Below are positions 1 to 9,363 of a stretch of DNA of 64,000 nucleotides, in pieces. Position 1 is the stretch's first letter; every line of letters starts with the position of its first letter. Position numbers and translations under genes: made by a program. Source of the DNA: Bog-756 sp963734435. Its GTDB lineage: Bacteria; Actinomycetota; Acidimicrobiia; Acidimicrobiales; RAAP-2. The notes under the pieces were generated by a model that saw only the letters and a list, made by a program, of their open reading frames with translations, searched no databases and was not told the origin of the DNA. Location: positions 1 through 64,000 of the forward strand of contig CAVTHA010000005.1 in assembly GCA_963734435.1 (NCBI GenBank), given 5' to 3'.

Positions 1-570
1 CTGTGCCTGTTGCTCGACTTACAGTTCGTGTGGCGCAGCGCCGGGAGTTGGACCGGCAACTCGCAGATGTTCGCCGTGAGATTGCGGGGCTTGCGCCGCG
101 AGACCTGGCGGCCAAGCTGGCGGCAGGTCTGGATGCGCGCCAGACTCGTGTGAGGGAATTACAGGGCCGGCTTAAAACAGAATTGGAAGCACTGGCGCTT
201 TCCGCGCTGCCAACGAGTGAGGAGATCGCGAAGGAAATTGCCGAGACGCATGAAAGGGCCGAACAACTGGCTGCCGACATTGGGACGGCCGAGGCGGCGG
301 TGGAGGGACCAAAGGGCGTGTTCGCCGAAGCGACCGCAACGTTGCAGGAGTTGGAGCAACGCCTGGCCGGGCGGCGCGGCACTCTTGAGACGAAGCAAGC
401 CGCCCTTGCGGCCGGGCGGCAACCAGCCAGCGCGACGAAGAACTCACGGCCCATGCTGATGAACTTACGCTGCGGGCCACCGAGCAACAGACCGCACTCA
501 CGACACTCGAGAATAACCAGGGAGAAACGGTTGAAGCTATCGCCGTGCGGATCAAGCGCCTTGAGGCCGA
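1..570 (+). pseudogene. Coiled-coil (SMC/SbcC-like) gene fragment, frameshifted and truncated
   Basis: The reading frame enters from the left edge and encodes an Ala/Glu/Leu/Arg-rich heptad pattern (for example RELDRQLADVRREIAGLA) typical of long coiled-coil arms of SbcC/SMC-type ATPases; no Walker motif lies in the window, so the family is only a guess. At about 410-431 the coding frame shifts: from 431 a second frame continues the same style (RDEELTAHADELTLRATEQQ) to about 565. Beyond about 570 the same strand becomes the antisense of a galactokinase, so the 3' end is missing. Codon choice (more GAA, CAA, AAC, ATT) looks less GC-biased than the genes downstream. It may be a foreign or misjoined piece. 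Confidence 0.55.
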
Positions 571-903
571 CAACCCGGCGCCGATGGGAAGGGTGCCGTC
601 GACACGGAGGGCGCCACCCGACGCCGGCGGCACCAGGGTGACCATGGCGGCGATGAGCCTGGCCCACCGGGGCTCGACGGTGACCGGGTCGACTGAGGCC
701 CCGGGCCCGATGGACAGCTCGGCACGGCCCTCGAACGCAGTCGAGGTGGCTGTCAACGTCTGGTCGTCCCCGTCCGAAAGCTGCCACTCGACGGACACAC
801 CCAGATCGATGGCCATGGGCAGGGCCAGACCGTCGTTGTAGTCGGTGTGGTCCCCGACGAGATTGACCCGGCCGGGACCGGTGGCCCGGCGGAGGACTGC
901 CAC
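562..903 (-). pseudogene. galK: Galactokinase N-terminal fragment (GHMP kinase)
   Basis: The protein starts with GTG at 903, preceded by a good ribosome binding site (AGGAG seven bases upstream). Residues 9-35 carry the galactokinase signature (GRVNLVGDHTDYNDG followed by GLALPMAIDLG), which binds galactose, and residues 106-114 reach the start of the GHMP ATP-binding loop (PIGAGLSAS). Exactly there, where GLSSSAAL should follow, the sequence stops matching and becomes antisense to the coiled-coil fragment. Only about 114 of an expected 370 or so residues remain, so no active enzyme is possible from this copy. Galactokinase would phosphorylate galactose in the Leloir pathway. The truncation may be an assembly chimera rather than biology. 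Confidence 0.75.
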
Positions 904-1133
904 CTCAGGGCTCCTTTCGGGATCACGTTTCCTGGCCCCCGCCGATCAGGGCTCGCCAAGCGCCTCCTGCCCGACCCGAGGCAGGATCCCATTCACCCCG
1001 AGGCTATCTGGGGGTGCACCGGTCACCCATTTGACCCGTGGCGGCCCACAGGCCACCATCCGCCCATGAACATCTTCACCGTTGGCGGTACGGCGCCGGC
1101 TCGGGTCCGGACGTCGTCACCGGTCACCGCCCG

Positions 1134-2287
1134 ATGAGCGGCCCACTGGCCGGGATCCGTATCGTCGAATTGGCCGGGCATCGGACCGTCGCCCTTCACC
1201 GGAATGATGCTGGCCGACGCCGGCGCCGACATCATCCGCATCGATCGCGCCGACAAGGCCACCTACCCGCCGCCCGAGGAGCCCCACGTCGACATCCTGA
1301 ACCGCGGCCGCCGGTCGGTGGCTGTGGACCTCAAGCATCCCGAAGGGGTGGCGTTGGTGCTGCGCCTGGTCGAGGAGGCCGACGGGCTGATGGAGGGGTT
1401 TCGCCCCGGGCGTGGCCGACCGTCTCGGGGCTCGGTCCCGACGACTGCCTCGGCCCGCAACCCGAGCTCGTCTACGGGCGGATGACCGGCTGGGGCCAGG
1501 ACGGGCCACTGGCCGCGACGGCCGGCCACGACATCAACTACATCGCCGCTGGCCGGGACGCTGTGGCCGATCGGCCGGGCCGGCGAGCGGCCGGTGCCTC
1601 CGCTCAACCTGGTCGGGGACTTCGGCGGCGGCGGCATGCTGCTGGCCTTCGGGATGGTGGCCGCCATGCTCGAGCGCCCAGCGCTCCGGCCGGGGCCAGG
1701 TCGTCGACGCCGCCATGGTCGACGGGGCCGCCTCCTCATGACCATGACCTACGCGCTTGCCAGCGCCGGCATGTGGCGGAGGAGCGGGGCACCAACATGC
1801 TCGACACCGGCGCCCACTTCTACGAGGTGTACGAGACGGCCGACGGCTGGTTCTGGCGGTCGGCGCCATCGAGCCCCAGTTCTACGCCGAGCTCATCCGG
1901 CTCATGGGGCTGGCCGGTGAGGACCTGCCCGACCAGAACGACCGGGCGCCTGGCCGGCCATGAAGGAGCGGTTCGCCGCCGTGTTCGCCACCAGGACCCG
2001 GGACGAATGGGAGGCGATCTTCGCCGGCACCGACGCCTGTGGCGCTCCGGTGCTGTCACCGTGGGAGGCGCCCGAACACCCGCACCATCGGGCACGCGGC
2101 ACCTTCGCCGAGGTGGCCGGCGTGGTCCAGCCCGCCCCGGCCCCGCGCTTCAGCGGCACCCCGGGCGCGGTGCCGGTGGCCGCCACCCAACCCCGGCCAG
2201 CACGGTGACGAGGCCCTGGCCGACTGGGGGCTGGCCAAAGAGGAGATCGAAGACCTTCGCACCGCAGGGGCTTCGCTGAGCGTCTGA
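1134..2287 (+). CDS. CaiB/BaiF family III CoA-transferase, alpha-methylacyl-CoA racemase type (frameshifted)
   Basis: Starts at ATG 1134 (MSGPLAGIRIVELAG) and ends at the TGA at 2285-2287, about 384 residues once frames are joined, the usual length for AMACR-like enzymes. Family III motifs are spread over all three forward frames: MMLADAGADIIRIDR (from 1204), LNRGRRSVAVDLKHPEG, GRMTGWGQDGPLA, AGHDINYIA, LNLVGDFGGGGMLLAFG (around 1600) and ETADGWF. The GADIIRID and GHDINYIA blocks match alpha-methylacyl-CoA racemases, which epimerise 2-methylacyl-CoA esters during branched-chain fatty acid or sterol side-chain breakdown. At least six indels are needed to restore one frame. Because conservation is retained on both sides of every break, sequence error is likelier than decay. 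The exact substrate cannot be told. Confidence 0.75.
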
Positions 2288-2333
2288 GCGTCTGAGGGCC
2301 TCCGACCGAGGGCCTCCCGACCGGCCGCCGGGG

Positions 2334-2571
2334 TCAGAGATTGACGACGGGGCAGGTGACGGTGCGGGTGATGCCTTCGATGAGCTGGATCTGGCTCACC
2401 ACCATGCGCCCGAGGTCGTCGACCGAATCGGCCTCGGTGCGCACGATCACGTCGTAGGGCCCGGTCACGTCCTCGGCCGACACGACCCCGTCGATGGCGT
2501 CGACCTGCGCGGGCCACCGTGGCCGCCTTACCGACCTCGGTCTGGATCAGCACGTACGCGGTCACCGCCAT
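2334..2571 (-). CDS. Lrp/AsnC ligand-binding (RAM) domain protein
   Basis: A stand-alone regulatory-domain protein of about 78 residues with no helix-turn-helix. It begins MAVTAYVLIQTEVGKAATVA, and after a one-base frameshift near 2505-2515 continues as VDAIDGVVSAEDVTGPYDVI and ends in a TRTVTCPVV block, the standard beta-alpha-beta pattern of AsnC_trans_reg domains. The total length of 238 bases is one more than a whole number of codons, in keeping with a single inserted base. The start ATG at 2571 has a strong ribosome binding site (GAGGAGGAG). Such short proteins are common in actinobacteria and are thought to bind amino acids or related effectors and modulate partner regulators. Confidence 0.7.
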
Positions 2572-2610
2572 GAGTCTCCTCCTCGAGTCGAGGACCGGGG
2601 CTCCGGCGGC

Positions 2611-4220
2611 ATGCTATCGCCACCGCATCGCCGCGCCAATACCCTGTCGGTGTGGGCGTATCGCCAGCGGGTCGAGCAGGTCCGGCGCCTGGTCGCGGTC
2701 GCCATCACCGACCTGTTCGACCAGCGCCGACCCTTCGGCCGACTGGCCCTGACCCACGTGCTGATGACCGCCGGGGACACGCTGTTCACGGTGTCGCTGG
2801 CCGGTTCGCTGTTCTTCTCCATCTCGCCCACCGCGGCCAAGGACAAGGTGCTGCTGTACCTCCTCCTGACCATGGCACCGTTCGCCGTGGTGGCCCCGTT
2901 GCTCGGCCCGGTCATCGACCGCAGCCGCGGCGCCCGCCGGGCCATGGTGGTGGTCTCCGCCCTCGGGCGGGCGGTGCTCTGCCTGTTCCTGGCCCGGGAC
3001 ATCCACGCGCCTGCTGCTGTTCCCCGAGGCGTTCGCCATGCTCGTGCTGTCCAAGGTGTACCTGGTCACCAAGGGGGCGCTGGTGCCCGAATGGCCGCAT
3101 TGGGCTTGCTGGACGAGACCTCGGCCCCGTCGAGCGGGTCGAGGCCGGTCCCGCCGGTCCAGGCCCCAACTCCCGCTCAACCTCGGCCCCAACCCCGGCC
3201 AGGGCCGCGCCCGATCGCACGCCTCCGTACGGGACCCCGGTGATCCGGGTCGACGACCCGACGACCGGCGCGCCCAGTCGAAGCGGACCTGGCCACCGTC
3301 AACGCCCGGCTCGGGCTGCTGGCCTCGCTGTCGGGCTTCGCCTTCGCCCTGCCGGCCGTGGCCATCCTCAAGCTCGGGAATGTCCGCCGCCGTGCTGTGG
3401 GCGGCGGTGGCGGTGTTCGCGGCCGCGGCCGCGGCCGGAGCTCGGCTGCCCGTTCCCTACCGGCTCGGCCGGCCGGGAGCGCGCCCGCGTCGGGGTGCGA
3501 AGGTGGCGGGCCGCCGTCTGGGGGCCCCGGTGGCCGCACCCGCCGTGGAATCGGCGCCCGACCGGGACCCGACGTGGGCGGAGGACGACGCGACCTGGCC
3601 GCTTCCGGCCGATCGCCGACACCGAGGTGATCCTGGCGCTCACGCCGATGTCGGTGCTGAAGGCGCTGGTCGGGTTCCTCACCTTCCTGCTCGCCTTCGA
3701 TCTGCGCCGCCGGGGGCGGCCACGTGGTGGTACGGCTCCATCCTCGGGGCCTGACGGCCGGGGCCGTGGTCGGTGTGGTCCTCGTGCCCCGGGTCCGGCG
3801 CGCTGCTCAGCGAACAGCAGATGCTGACCGCGTCGCTCTGGTTGGTGGCCATCACCGGCCGTCGGTGGCCTCATCGCCTCGTGGTGGTACCAGGCCCTGC
3901 TGGCCTTCGTCATCGGAGTGGCCGGGGCGGTGGCCAAACCGTCCTTCGACGCCCTGGTCCAGCGCTACGTGCCGCGAGTCGCACCAGGGCCGGGCCTTCG
4001 CCCGCTTCGAGACCCGGTTCCAGCTCGTGTGGGTGATCGGTTCGTTCGTTCCGGTGGTCCTGTCGTTGCCGGTGGCGGGCGGCGACATCGTCATGGCGGT
4101 GGCCGCCGCCGTCGGGGCGGTCGTCTACATGACCGCACGCCGCGCCGTGCACGCGCCGACCTCCGCGGCCGCTGGGCCGACGGGCCGGGCTCGCCCTCGA
4201 CCTGGGAGTCGGGCAGCTGA
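2611..4220 (+). CDS. MFS-type transporter (frameshifted)
   Basis: A hydrophobic protein of roughly 530 residues scattered over three forward frames. The N-terminal part reads VLMTAGDTLFTVSLAGSLFF, LLYLLLTMAPFAVVAPLLGP and then VIDRSRGARRAMVVVSALGR, an MFS loop 2-3 motif (G/P-x-x-x-D-R-x-G-R-R type). Later segments include a long charged loop (about 3180-3300), MSVLKALVGFLTFLLAFDL near 3650 and a C-terminal half ending about 4150-4220. At least seven indels interrupt it. Membrane segments and the motif support a major facilitator permease; the substrate is unknown. The start is uncertain: ATG 2611 or GTG 2650 both lack a clear ribosome binding site. It converges on pckG with a two-base gap. 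Confidence 0.6.
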
Positions 4221-4222
4221 GC

Positions 4223-6018
4223 TCAGCCCAGCCGTTGCTCGAGGCGGTCGACCTCGTCGCGCAACTGGCGGGGAAGGTGGTCGCCGAACCTGGCGAAATG
4301 CTCCCGGATGCTCGGCAGCTCGGCCCGCCACTCGCCGGCGTCCACGTTCAGCAGCTCGGCCATGTCCTCGTCCGACACGTCGAGGCCCTCGGTGTCGATG
4401 GCGCCCGGGGCCGGGACGTAGCCGATCGGGGTCTCGGCGGCCTCGCCGGTCCCGCTGACCCGTTCGAAGATCCACTCGAGCACCCGGGAGTTCTCGCCGT
4501 AGCCGGGCCACAGGAACTTGCCGTCGTCGTCCTTGCGGAACCAGTTGACGTAGAAGATCTTCGGCAGCTTGCTCCGGGTCGGCCGAGGCGCCGATCCGGA
4601 GCCAGTGGGCGAAGTAGTCGGCCATGTTGTAGCCGCAGAACGGCAGCATGGCGAAGGGGTCACGCCGCAGGTTGCCGACGGCGCCGGCCGCGGCCGCCGT
4701 GGTCTCCGAGGCCATGATCGAGCCCAGGAACACGCCGTGCTGCCCAGTCGAAGGACTCGGTGACGAGCGGGACCACCGACGCCCGCCGTCCGCCGAAGAG
4801 GATGGCGGAGATGGGCACGCCGGCCGGATCCTCCCACTCGGGGGCGATGGCCGGGTTCTGGGCGGCCGGCACGGTGAAGCGGGCGTTCGGGTGCGCGGCC
4901 GGCGTGCCGGAGTCAGGCGTCCAGTCCTCGCCCTGCCAGTCGAGGTCAGATGGGCGGGCGCGTCGTCGGTCATGCCCTCCCACCACACGTCGCCGTCGTC
5001 GGTGAGCGCGGTGTTGGTGAAGATGGCAGTTGCCGGCCAACGTCAGCATGGCGTTCGGGTTGGTGTGGCCGTTGGTCCCGGGGGCCACCCCGAAGAAGCC
5101 GGCCTCGGGGTTGATGGCGTAGAGGCGACCGTCGGCACCGAACTTCATCCAGCAGATGTCGTCGCCGACCGTCTCCACCTTCCAGCCGGGAAGGGTCGGG
5201 ACGAGCATGGCCAGGTTGGTCTTCCCGCACGCCGAGGGGAAGGCGCCGGTCACGTAGCGGGTCTCTCCCGCCGGGGAGGTGAGCTTCAGGATGAGCATGT
5301 GCTCGGCCAGCCAGTTGTCGTCGCGGGCCATGACCGAGGCGATCCGCAGGGCGAAGCACTTCTTGCCCAGTAGGGCGTTGCCGCCGTAGCCGGAGCCGTA
5401 GGACCAGATCTCGCGGGTCTCGGGGAAGTGGACGATGTACTTGTTGTCCGCGTCGCACGGCCACGGTGAGTCCTTGGCCCCGTCGACCAGCGGGGCGCCG
5501 ACCGAGTGGAGGCACGGCACGAACTCGCCGTCGGCGCCGAGTACCTCGAGGGCGCCGCGGCCCATGCGGGTCATGATGCGCATGGAAACCGCCACGTAGG
5601 GCGAGTCGGTGATCTCGACCCCGATGTGGGCGATCGAGGACCCGAGCGGGCCCATGGAGAAGGGCACGACGTACATGGTCCGGCCCCGCATCGACCCGCG
5701 GAACAGGTCGGTGAGTGTCGCCCGCATCTCGACCGGGTCTCGCCAGTTGTTGGTCGGCCCGGCGTCGAACTCGAGGGTCGAACAGATGAAGGTCCGGTCC
5801 TCGACCCGGGCCACGTCGCCCGGGTCCGAGTGGGCCCAGTAGCTGTTGGGCCGCTTGGCGTCCGAGAGCTTCGTGAAGGTGCCGCTGTCCACCAGCAGCT
5901 GGCACAGCCGGTCGTACTCCTCGGCCGATCCGTCACACCACTCGACCCGGTCCGGCTCGGTCAGAGCGGCGACCTCGTCTACCCATGCGACCAACTTCTT
6001 GTTCTCGGTGGGGGGCAT
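4223..6018 (-). CDS. pckG: Phosphoenolpyruvate carboxykinase (GTP)
   Basis: Converts oxaloacetate plus GTP to phosphoenolpyruvate, CO2 and GDP, the first step of gluconeogenesis from TCA acids. About 598 residues, the family length. Seen in order from the N-terminus: RPNSYWAHSDPGDVARVEDR, FRGSMRGRTMYVVPFSMGP, GSGYGGNALLGKKCFALRIA, the P-loop with the active-site cysteine (AFPSACGKTNLAML), GDDICWMKFGADGRLYAINPE (split over the metal site) and NGHTNPNAM. The main frame breaks near 5025, is restored near 4945, and breaks again near 4750 and 4565; the protein then continues through FYVNWFRKDDDGKFLWPGYG to the stop at 4223. A GAGGAGGAG ribosome binding site precedes the ATG at 6018. The frameshifts are probably sequence errors in an intact gene. 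Confidence 0.9.
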
Positions 6019-6102
6019 GGGCGGGCGTCTCCTCCTCGGGGGTCCGGATCGGGGTCCAACCCGGGTGCCGCGCTGAACGGCCTGTCCACGGGTTTTCCAC
6101 CG

Positions 6103-6128
6103 ATTCTACTGGCGGCGATTCTGGTCAA
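6103..6128 (-). promoter_or_regulatory. Weak candidate promoter for pckG
   Basis: On the minus strand, upstream of the pckG start, TTGACC (6128-6123) and TAGAAT (6108-6103) resemble -35 and -10 boxes, but only 14 bases separate them, shorter than the normal 16-18. TAGAAT alone is a good -10. The rest of this divergent pckG-thiL intergenic region shows no clear operator. Confidence 0.25.
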
Positions 6129-6143
6129 TGGTAGGCAAGGTGG

Positions 6144-7229
6144 GTGCAGAGTCCCAACTCCGGAGGGTCCTCTCCGGGTCCGGCCGGGCCGACCGGCGAG
6201 TTCGCGGCCATCCAGCGGTTGAGGGCCGGTTTCGAGGCTGCGGCCCGTGCGGCGTCGCTCGGGGCCGACCTCCCGCCTCCGGGCGACATCTGGATCGGGG
6301 ACGACGCCGCCGTCCTGACCCTCGGCTCCGACCGGCCGGAGCGCGTCCTTCTGGCCACCGACCTGCTGGTCGACGGGGTCCATGTCGACCTGGCCCACGG
6401 CAGCGCCGTCGATGCCGGGTACAAGGCGCTGATGGTGACGGTGTCCGACCTGGCCGCCATGGGGGCCAGGCCGAGGTACGCCCTGGTCTCGGTGGCCGGT
6501 CCGCCGGGCACCGACCTCGACGGTCTGGGGGCCGGCGTGGCCGCCGCCGCCACGGACTCGAGGTGCGTGGTGGTCGGGGGCGATCTGTCGCAGTCCCCGG
6601 CCCTCGTCGTCTCCACCGCGGTGCTCGGCTTGCTGGGCGGCGGCGGAGACCAGGCCGACGGCGGAGACGAAGGCGGCGGCGGTGAGGACGGGGATCGGCC
6701 CGCCGGGCCGCTCCTACGGTCGGGCGCGCAGCCTGGTGACCGACTGTTCGTGACCGGGCCGCTGGGCGCCTCGGCTGCGGGGCTGCGGCTCCTCTCCGGC
6801 GGGGGCCGACCTGTCCCCGGAGACAACCGACCGACCGGAGCCGCGCTCGAGCGGCTCGTACAGGCCCATCGCCGCCCGGTGGCCCGGCTGGACGAGGGAG
6901 AGGCGGCCCGCCTGGCCGGCGCCAGCGCGGCCATCGACGTTTCCGACGGCCTGGCCACCGATGCCAGGCACCTGGCTCGGGCGTCGGGCGTGGGCCTGGC
7001 TCTGGCGAGCCTCCCGGTGGCAGAGGGGGCGACGACCGACGAGGCACTCCGGGGGGGAGAGGACTACGAGCTGGTCATCGCCACCAGCCACCCCGATGGG
7101 CTGATCCGGGCATTCGAGCGGGCCGGTCTGCGGGCGCCGCTGCCCATCGGAACCTGCACGGCCGATGCGGCCGTGCTCACCCTCGACGGGCGACCATTGC
7201 CGGCCGGCGGCTGGGAGCACCAGTTCTGA
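6144..7229 (+). CDS. thiL: Thiamine-monophosphate kinase
   Basis: Phosphorylates thiamine monophosphate with ATP to give the coenzyme thiamine diphosphate. The Mg-ATP motif IGDDAAVL lies near residue 52, followed by LLATDLLVDGVHVDL, the ThiL/PurM family core KALMVTVSDLAAMGARPRYAL and GGDLSQSP; the second domain contains AIDVSDGLATDARHLA and GGEDYELVIA. At 361 residues it is longer than the usual 320 or so because of a Gly/Asp/Glu-rich insertion (about residues 167-195, GGGGDQADGGDEGGGG) between the two domains, which looks like repeat expansion. The start is GTG 6144, without a strong ribosome binding site. No other thiamine genes are nearby. Confidence 0.93.
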   Translation: MQSPNSGGSSPGPAGPTGEFAAIQRLRAGFEAAARAASLGADLPPPGDIWIGDDAAVLTLGSDRPERVLLATDLLVDGVHVDLAHGSAVDAGYKALMVTVSDLAAMGARPRYALVSVAGPPGTDLDGLGAGVAAAATDSRCVVVGGDLSQSPALVVSTAVLGLLGGGGDQADGGDEGGGGEDGDRPAGPLLRSGAQPGDRLFVTGPLGASAAGLRLLSGGGRPVPGDNRPTGAALERLVQAHRRPVARLDEGEAARLAGASAAIDVSDGLATDARHLARASGVGLALASLPVAEGATTDEALRGGEDYELVIATSHPDGLIRAFERAGLRAPLPIGTCTADAAVLTLDGRPLPAGGWEHQF

Positions 7230-7249
7230 GTGGTCGGTTGATCTGAGCC

Positions 7250-7264
7250 GGCCCTGACCGGGCC
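7250..7264. terminator. GC hairpin between convergent thiL and rpmB
   Basis: GGCCC-tgacc-GGGCC forms a perfect 5-bp stem between the two convergent gene ends, flanked by an outer GAGCC/GGCTC pair. There is no T-tract, so a terminator role is only plausible. Confidence 0.3.
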
Positions 7265-7325
7265 CTGCCTGACGGGCTCGGCCTGGATGGAGCGATCCGG
7301 CCGGCCGCTCAGGGGAGCGGGACGG

Positions 7326-7535
7326 CTAAGCCGGGATGTCCCGGACCGGTCGCTTCTCGACCTTGCCGGCCCGGATGCACGACGTGCAGACGTTGACCCG
7401 CTTGGGAGCTCCGTCGACGACGGCCCGGACCCGCTGGATGTTGGGATTCCAGCGACGCTTGGTGCGCCGGTGCGAGTGGCTGATGCTCATTCCGAATGAC
7501 GGCCGTTTGCCGCACACCTCACACACCGCTGCCAT
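7326..7535 (-). CDS. rpmB: 50S ribosomal protein L28
   Basis: A 69-residue basic protein that begins MAAVCEVCGKRPSFGMSISH and contains SHRRTKRRWNPNIQ, the L28 signature. CEVC near the N-terminus and CTSC near residue 50 make the four-cysteine zinc-binding form of L28. It sits in the large ribosomal subunit. It is transcribed against its neighbours, divergent from the fakA-like gene with 54 bases between start codons, an arrangement often seen for rpmB beside DAK2-domain genes. Confidence 0.96.
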   Translation of the reverse strand: MAAVCEVCGKRPSFGMSISHSHRRTKRRWNPNIQRVRAVVDGAPKRVNVCTSCIRAGKVEKRPVRDIPA

Positions 7536-7589
7536 GACGTCGTGGCTTCCTCTCCGATTCCGGGGTAAGCGGCAAAGATTAGCATCCTG

Positions 7590-9284
7590 ATGATGGTGGT
7601 CCTGGACGCGCTCGGAGCCGCGGAGCTGTGCCAATTGGTCGCCACCTACCGGGACGGGCTGCGCTCCCACCAGGACGTCATCAACCGTCTCAACGTCTAC
7701 CCCGTGCCCGACGGCGACACCGGCACCAACATGGCCCTGACCCTCGAGTCGGTGACCGACGAGCTCGACGGACTCGAGTCCCCCGATCTCGACGCCGTCT
7801 GCCGAGCCATCGCCCACGGGTCGCTCATGGGAGCGCGGGGCAACTCGGGGGTCATCCTGTCCCAACTGCTGCGCGGCATCGCCGAGGGGCTCAACTGTCC
7901 GTCGGCCCGGTCGGGGGCCACCGAGTGGTCGAACGCCCTGGCTATCGCCGACCGGCTGGCCCGCGAGGCGGTGATGCGCCCGGTGGAGGGGACCATCCTC
8001 ACCGTGGCCCGGCGTGCGGCCGAGGGAGCGCATGCGGCGGCAGAGGCCGGAAAGTCGCTGATCGACGTGGCCGAGGCCTCGCGGGCGGCCGCCGCCGAGG
8101 CACTCGAACTGACGCCGACGCTCCTCCCCGTGCTGGAGCAAGCCGGCGTGGTCGACGCCGGTGGCGCCGGCCTCGTGCTGCTCTTCGATGCGCTGCTCTC
8201 GGTGGTCGACGGGCGGTCGATGCCCAAGCCGCCCGATCTCCCGGCCACCAGCTTCGGGCCGATGAATCCGGAGGCCCCCGGCACGGCGTTCGCATCGGCC
8301 GCCGACGGCGACGCCGAGAGCAACCTCGCCGGACTGCGCTACGAGGTCATGTACCTCCTCGAGGCGGCCGACGAGACCATCCCCTCGTTCAAGGAGGTGT
8401 GGGCCGGGCTCGGGGACTCGATCGTCGTGGTGGGAGGGAACGGCATCTGGAACTGCCACATCCACACCGACGACATCGGAGCGGCCATCGAGGTGTCACT
8501 CCAGGCCGGCCGCCCCTACTCGATCCGGGTCACCGACCTGCTCGAGCAGGTGGAAGAGGAGCGATGGGTCCGCGAGGCGGTGGCCAAGGCCGGAAGCGGG
8601 CTCGATGAGATGCCGCGGGGGCCGGCTCCGACCACGGGGGTGGTGGCGGTGGCCACCGGCGACGGGATCGGGCGGATCTTCCACTCCCTGGGTGTCCAGG
8701 GCCTGATCTCGGGTGGGCAGTCGATGAACCCGTCCACGTCCGAGCTGGTCGATGCCGTCGAGGCCCTCCGCTCCGACGAGGTGGTCATCCTGCCCAACAA
8801 CGGCAACATCCGACCGGTAGCCGCCCGGGTCGACGACCTGACGGACAAGCAGGTGTGGGTCGTCCCGACCGACACCATCGCCGAGGGGTTCGCGGCGTTG
8901 CTGGCCTATGACCCCGAGGCCCACGGCGATGTGAACGCCCGCGCCATGGAGGACTCGGCGCTCGAGGTGGTGCCCGGCGAGGTCACCCGGGCGGTGCGCG
9001 ACTCCGAATCGAAGGTGGGACCGATCGCCGCCGGCGACTGGCTGGGGCTCTCACGCACCGGGATCGAGGTGGTGCGCGACACGCTGTCGGACGCGGCTTG
9101 CTCCTTGCTCGACCTGCTGGTGCTCGACTCCCACAGCCTCGTGACCATCATCGAGGGCGAGGGGTCCAGCGCGGCCGACACCCGGCGGATCACCGAGTGG
9201 TTGCGCGACCACCGCCCGGGGGTCGAGACCGAGGTTCACCACGGGGGCCAGCCGCACTACCCCTATCTCTTCTCCATCGAGTGA
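7590..9284 (+). CDS. DAK2-domain protein, fatty acid kinase FakA/YloV family
   Basis: A 564-residue cytoplasmic protein. Residues 1-210 form a DhaL/DAK2 nucleotide-binding domain with RLNVYPVPDGDTGTNM (metal-ligand aspartates), GSLMGARGNSGVILSQLLRG and DAGGAGLVLLFDALL. After a linker, residues 250-335 form the FakA middle domain (YEVMYLLEA, IVVVGGNGIWNCHIHTDD), and the rest a C-terminal domain containing GGQSMNPSTSELVDAVE and VVILPNNGNI. In firmicutes the family phosphorylates fatty acids held by FakB proteins; here the substrate is inferred only. Synteny with rpmB and recG is conserved widely. Two ATG codons (7590, 7593) could start it. Its 3' end is duplicated over the stop codon (see the repeat at 9273). 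Confidence 0.9.
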   Translation: MMVVLDALGAAELCQLVATYRDGLRSHQDVINRLNVYPVPDGDTGTNMALTLESVTDELDGLESPDLDAVCRAIAHGSLMGARGNSGVILSQLLRGIAEGLNCPSARSGATEWSNALAIADRLAREAVMRPVEGTILTVARRAAEGAHAAAEAGKSLIDVAEASRAAAAEALELTPTLLPVLEQAGVVDAGGAGLVLLFDALLSVVDGRSMPKPPDLPATSFGPMNPEAPGTAFASAADGDAESNLAGLRYEVMYLLEAADETIPSFKEVWAGLGDSIVVVGGNGIWNCHIHTDDIGAAIEVSLQAGRPYSIRVTDLLEQVEEERWVREAVAKAGSGLDEMPRGPAPTTGVVAVATGDGIGRIFHSLGVQGLISGGQSMNPSTSELVDAVEALRSDEVVILPNNGNIRPVAARVDDLTDKQVWVVPTDTIAEGFAALLAYDPEAHGDVNARAMEDSALEVVPGEVTRAVRDSESKVGPIAAGDWLGLSRTGIEVVRDTLSDAACSLLDLLVLDSHSLVTIIEGEGSSAADTRRITEWLRDHRPGVETEVHHGGQPHYPYLFSIE

Positions 9285-9308
9285 ACCTCCTTCATCGAGT
9301 GAACGTCC
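9273..9308 (+). repeat. 18-bp tandem duplication across the fakA-like stop codon
   Basis: Two adjacent 18-bp copies (9273-9290 and 9291-9308) match at 16 of 18 positions. Each includes ATCGAGTGAAC, i.e. the last codons and the stop of the fakA-like gene. Confidence 0.85.
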
Positions 9309-9363
9309 GGGTGTCCTGTCGGGCAGGCCACCCCGCCGCACCGGCGGTCGACCCGGCAGTCGG

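Noticed and set aside
6019..6143. TPP riboswitch before thiL
   Set aside because: No CTGAGA core or other conserved TPP elements are present.
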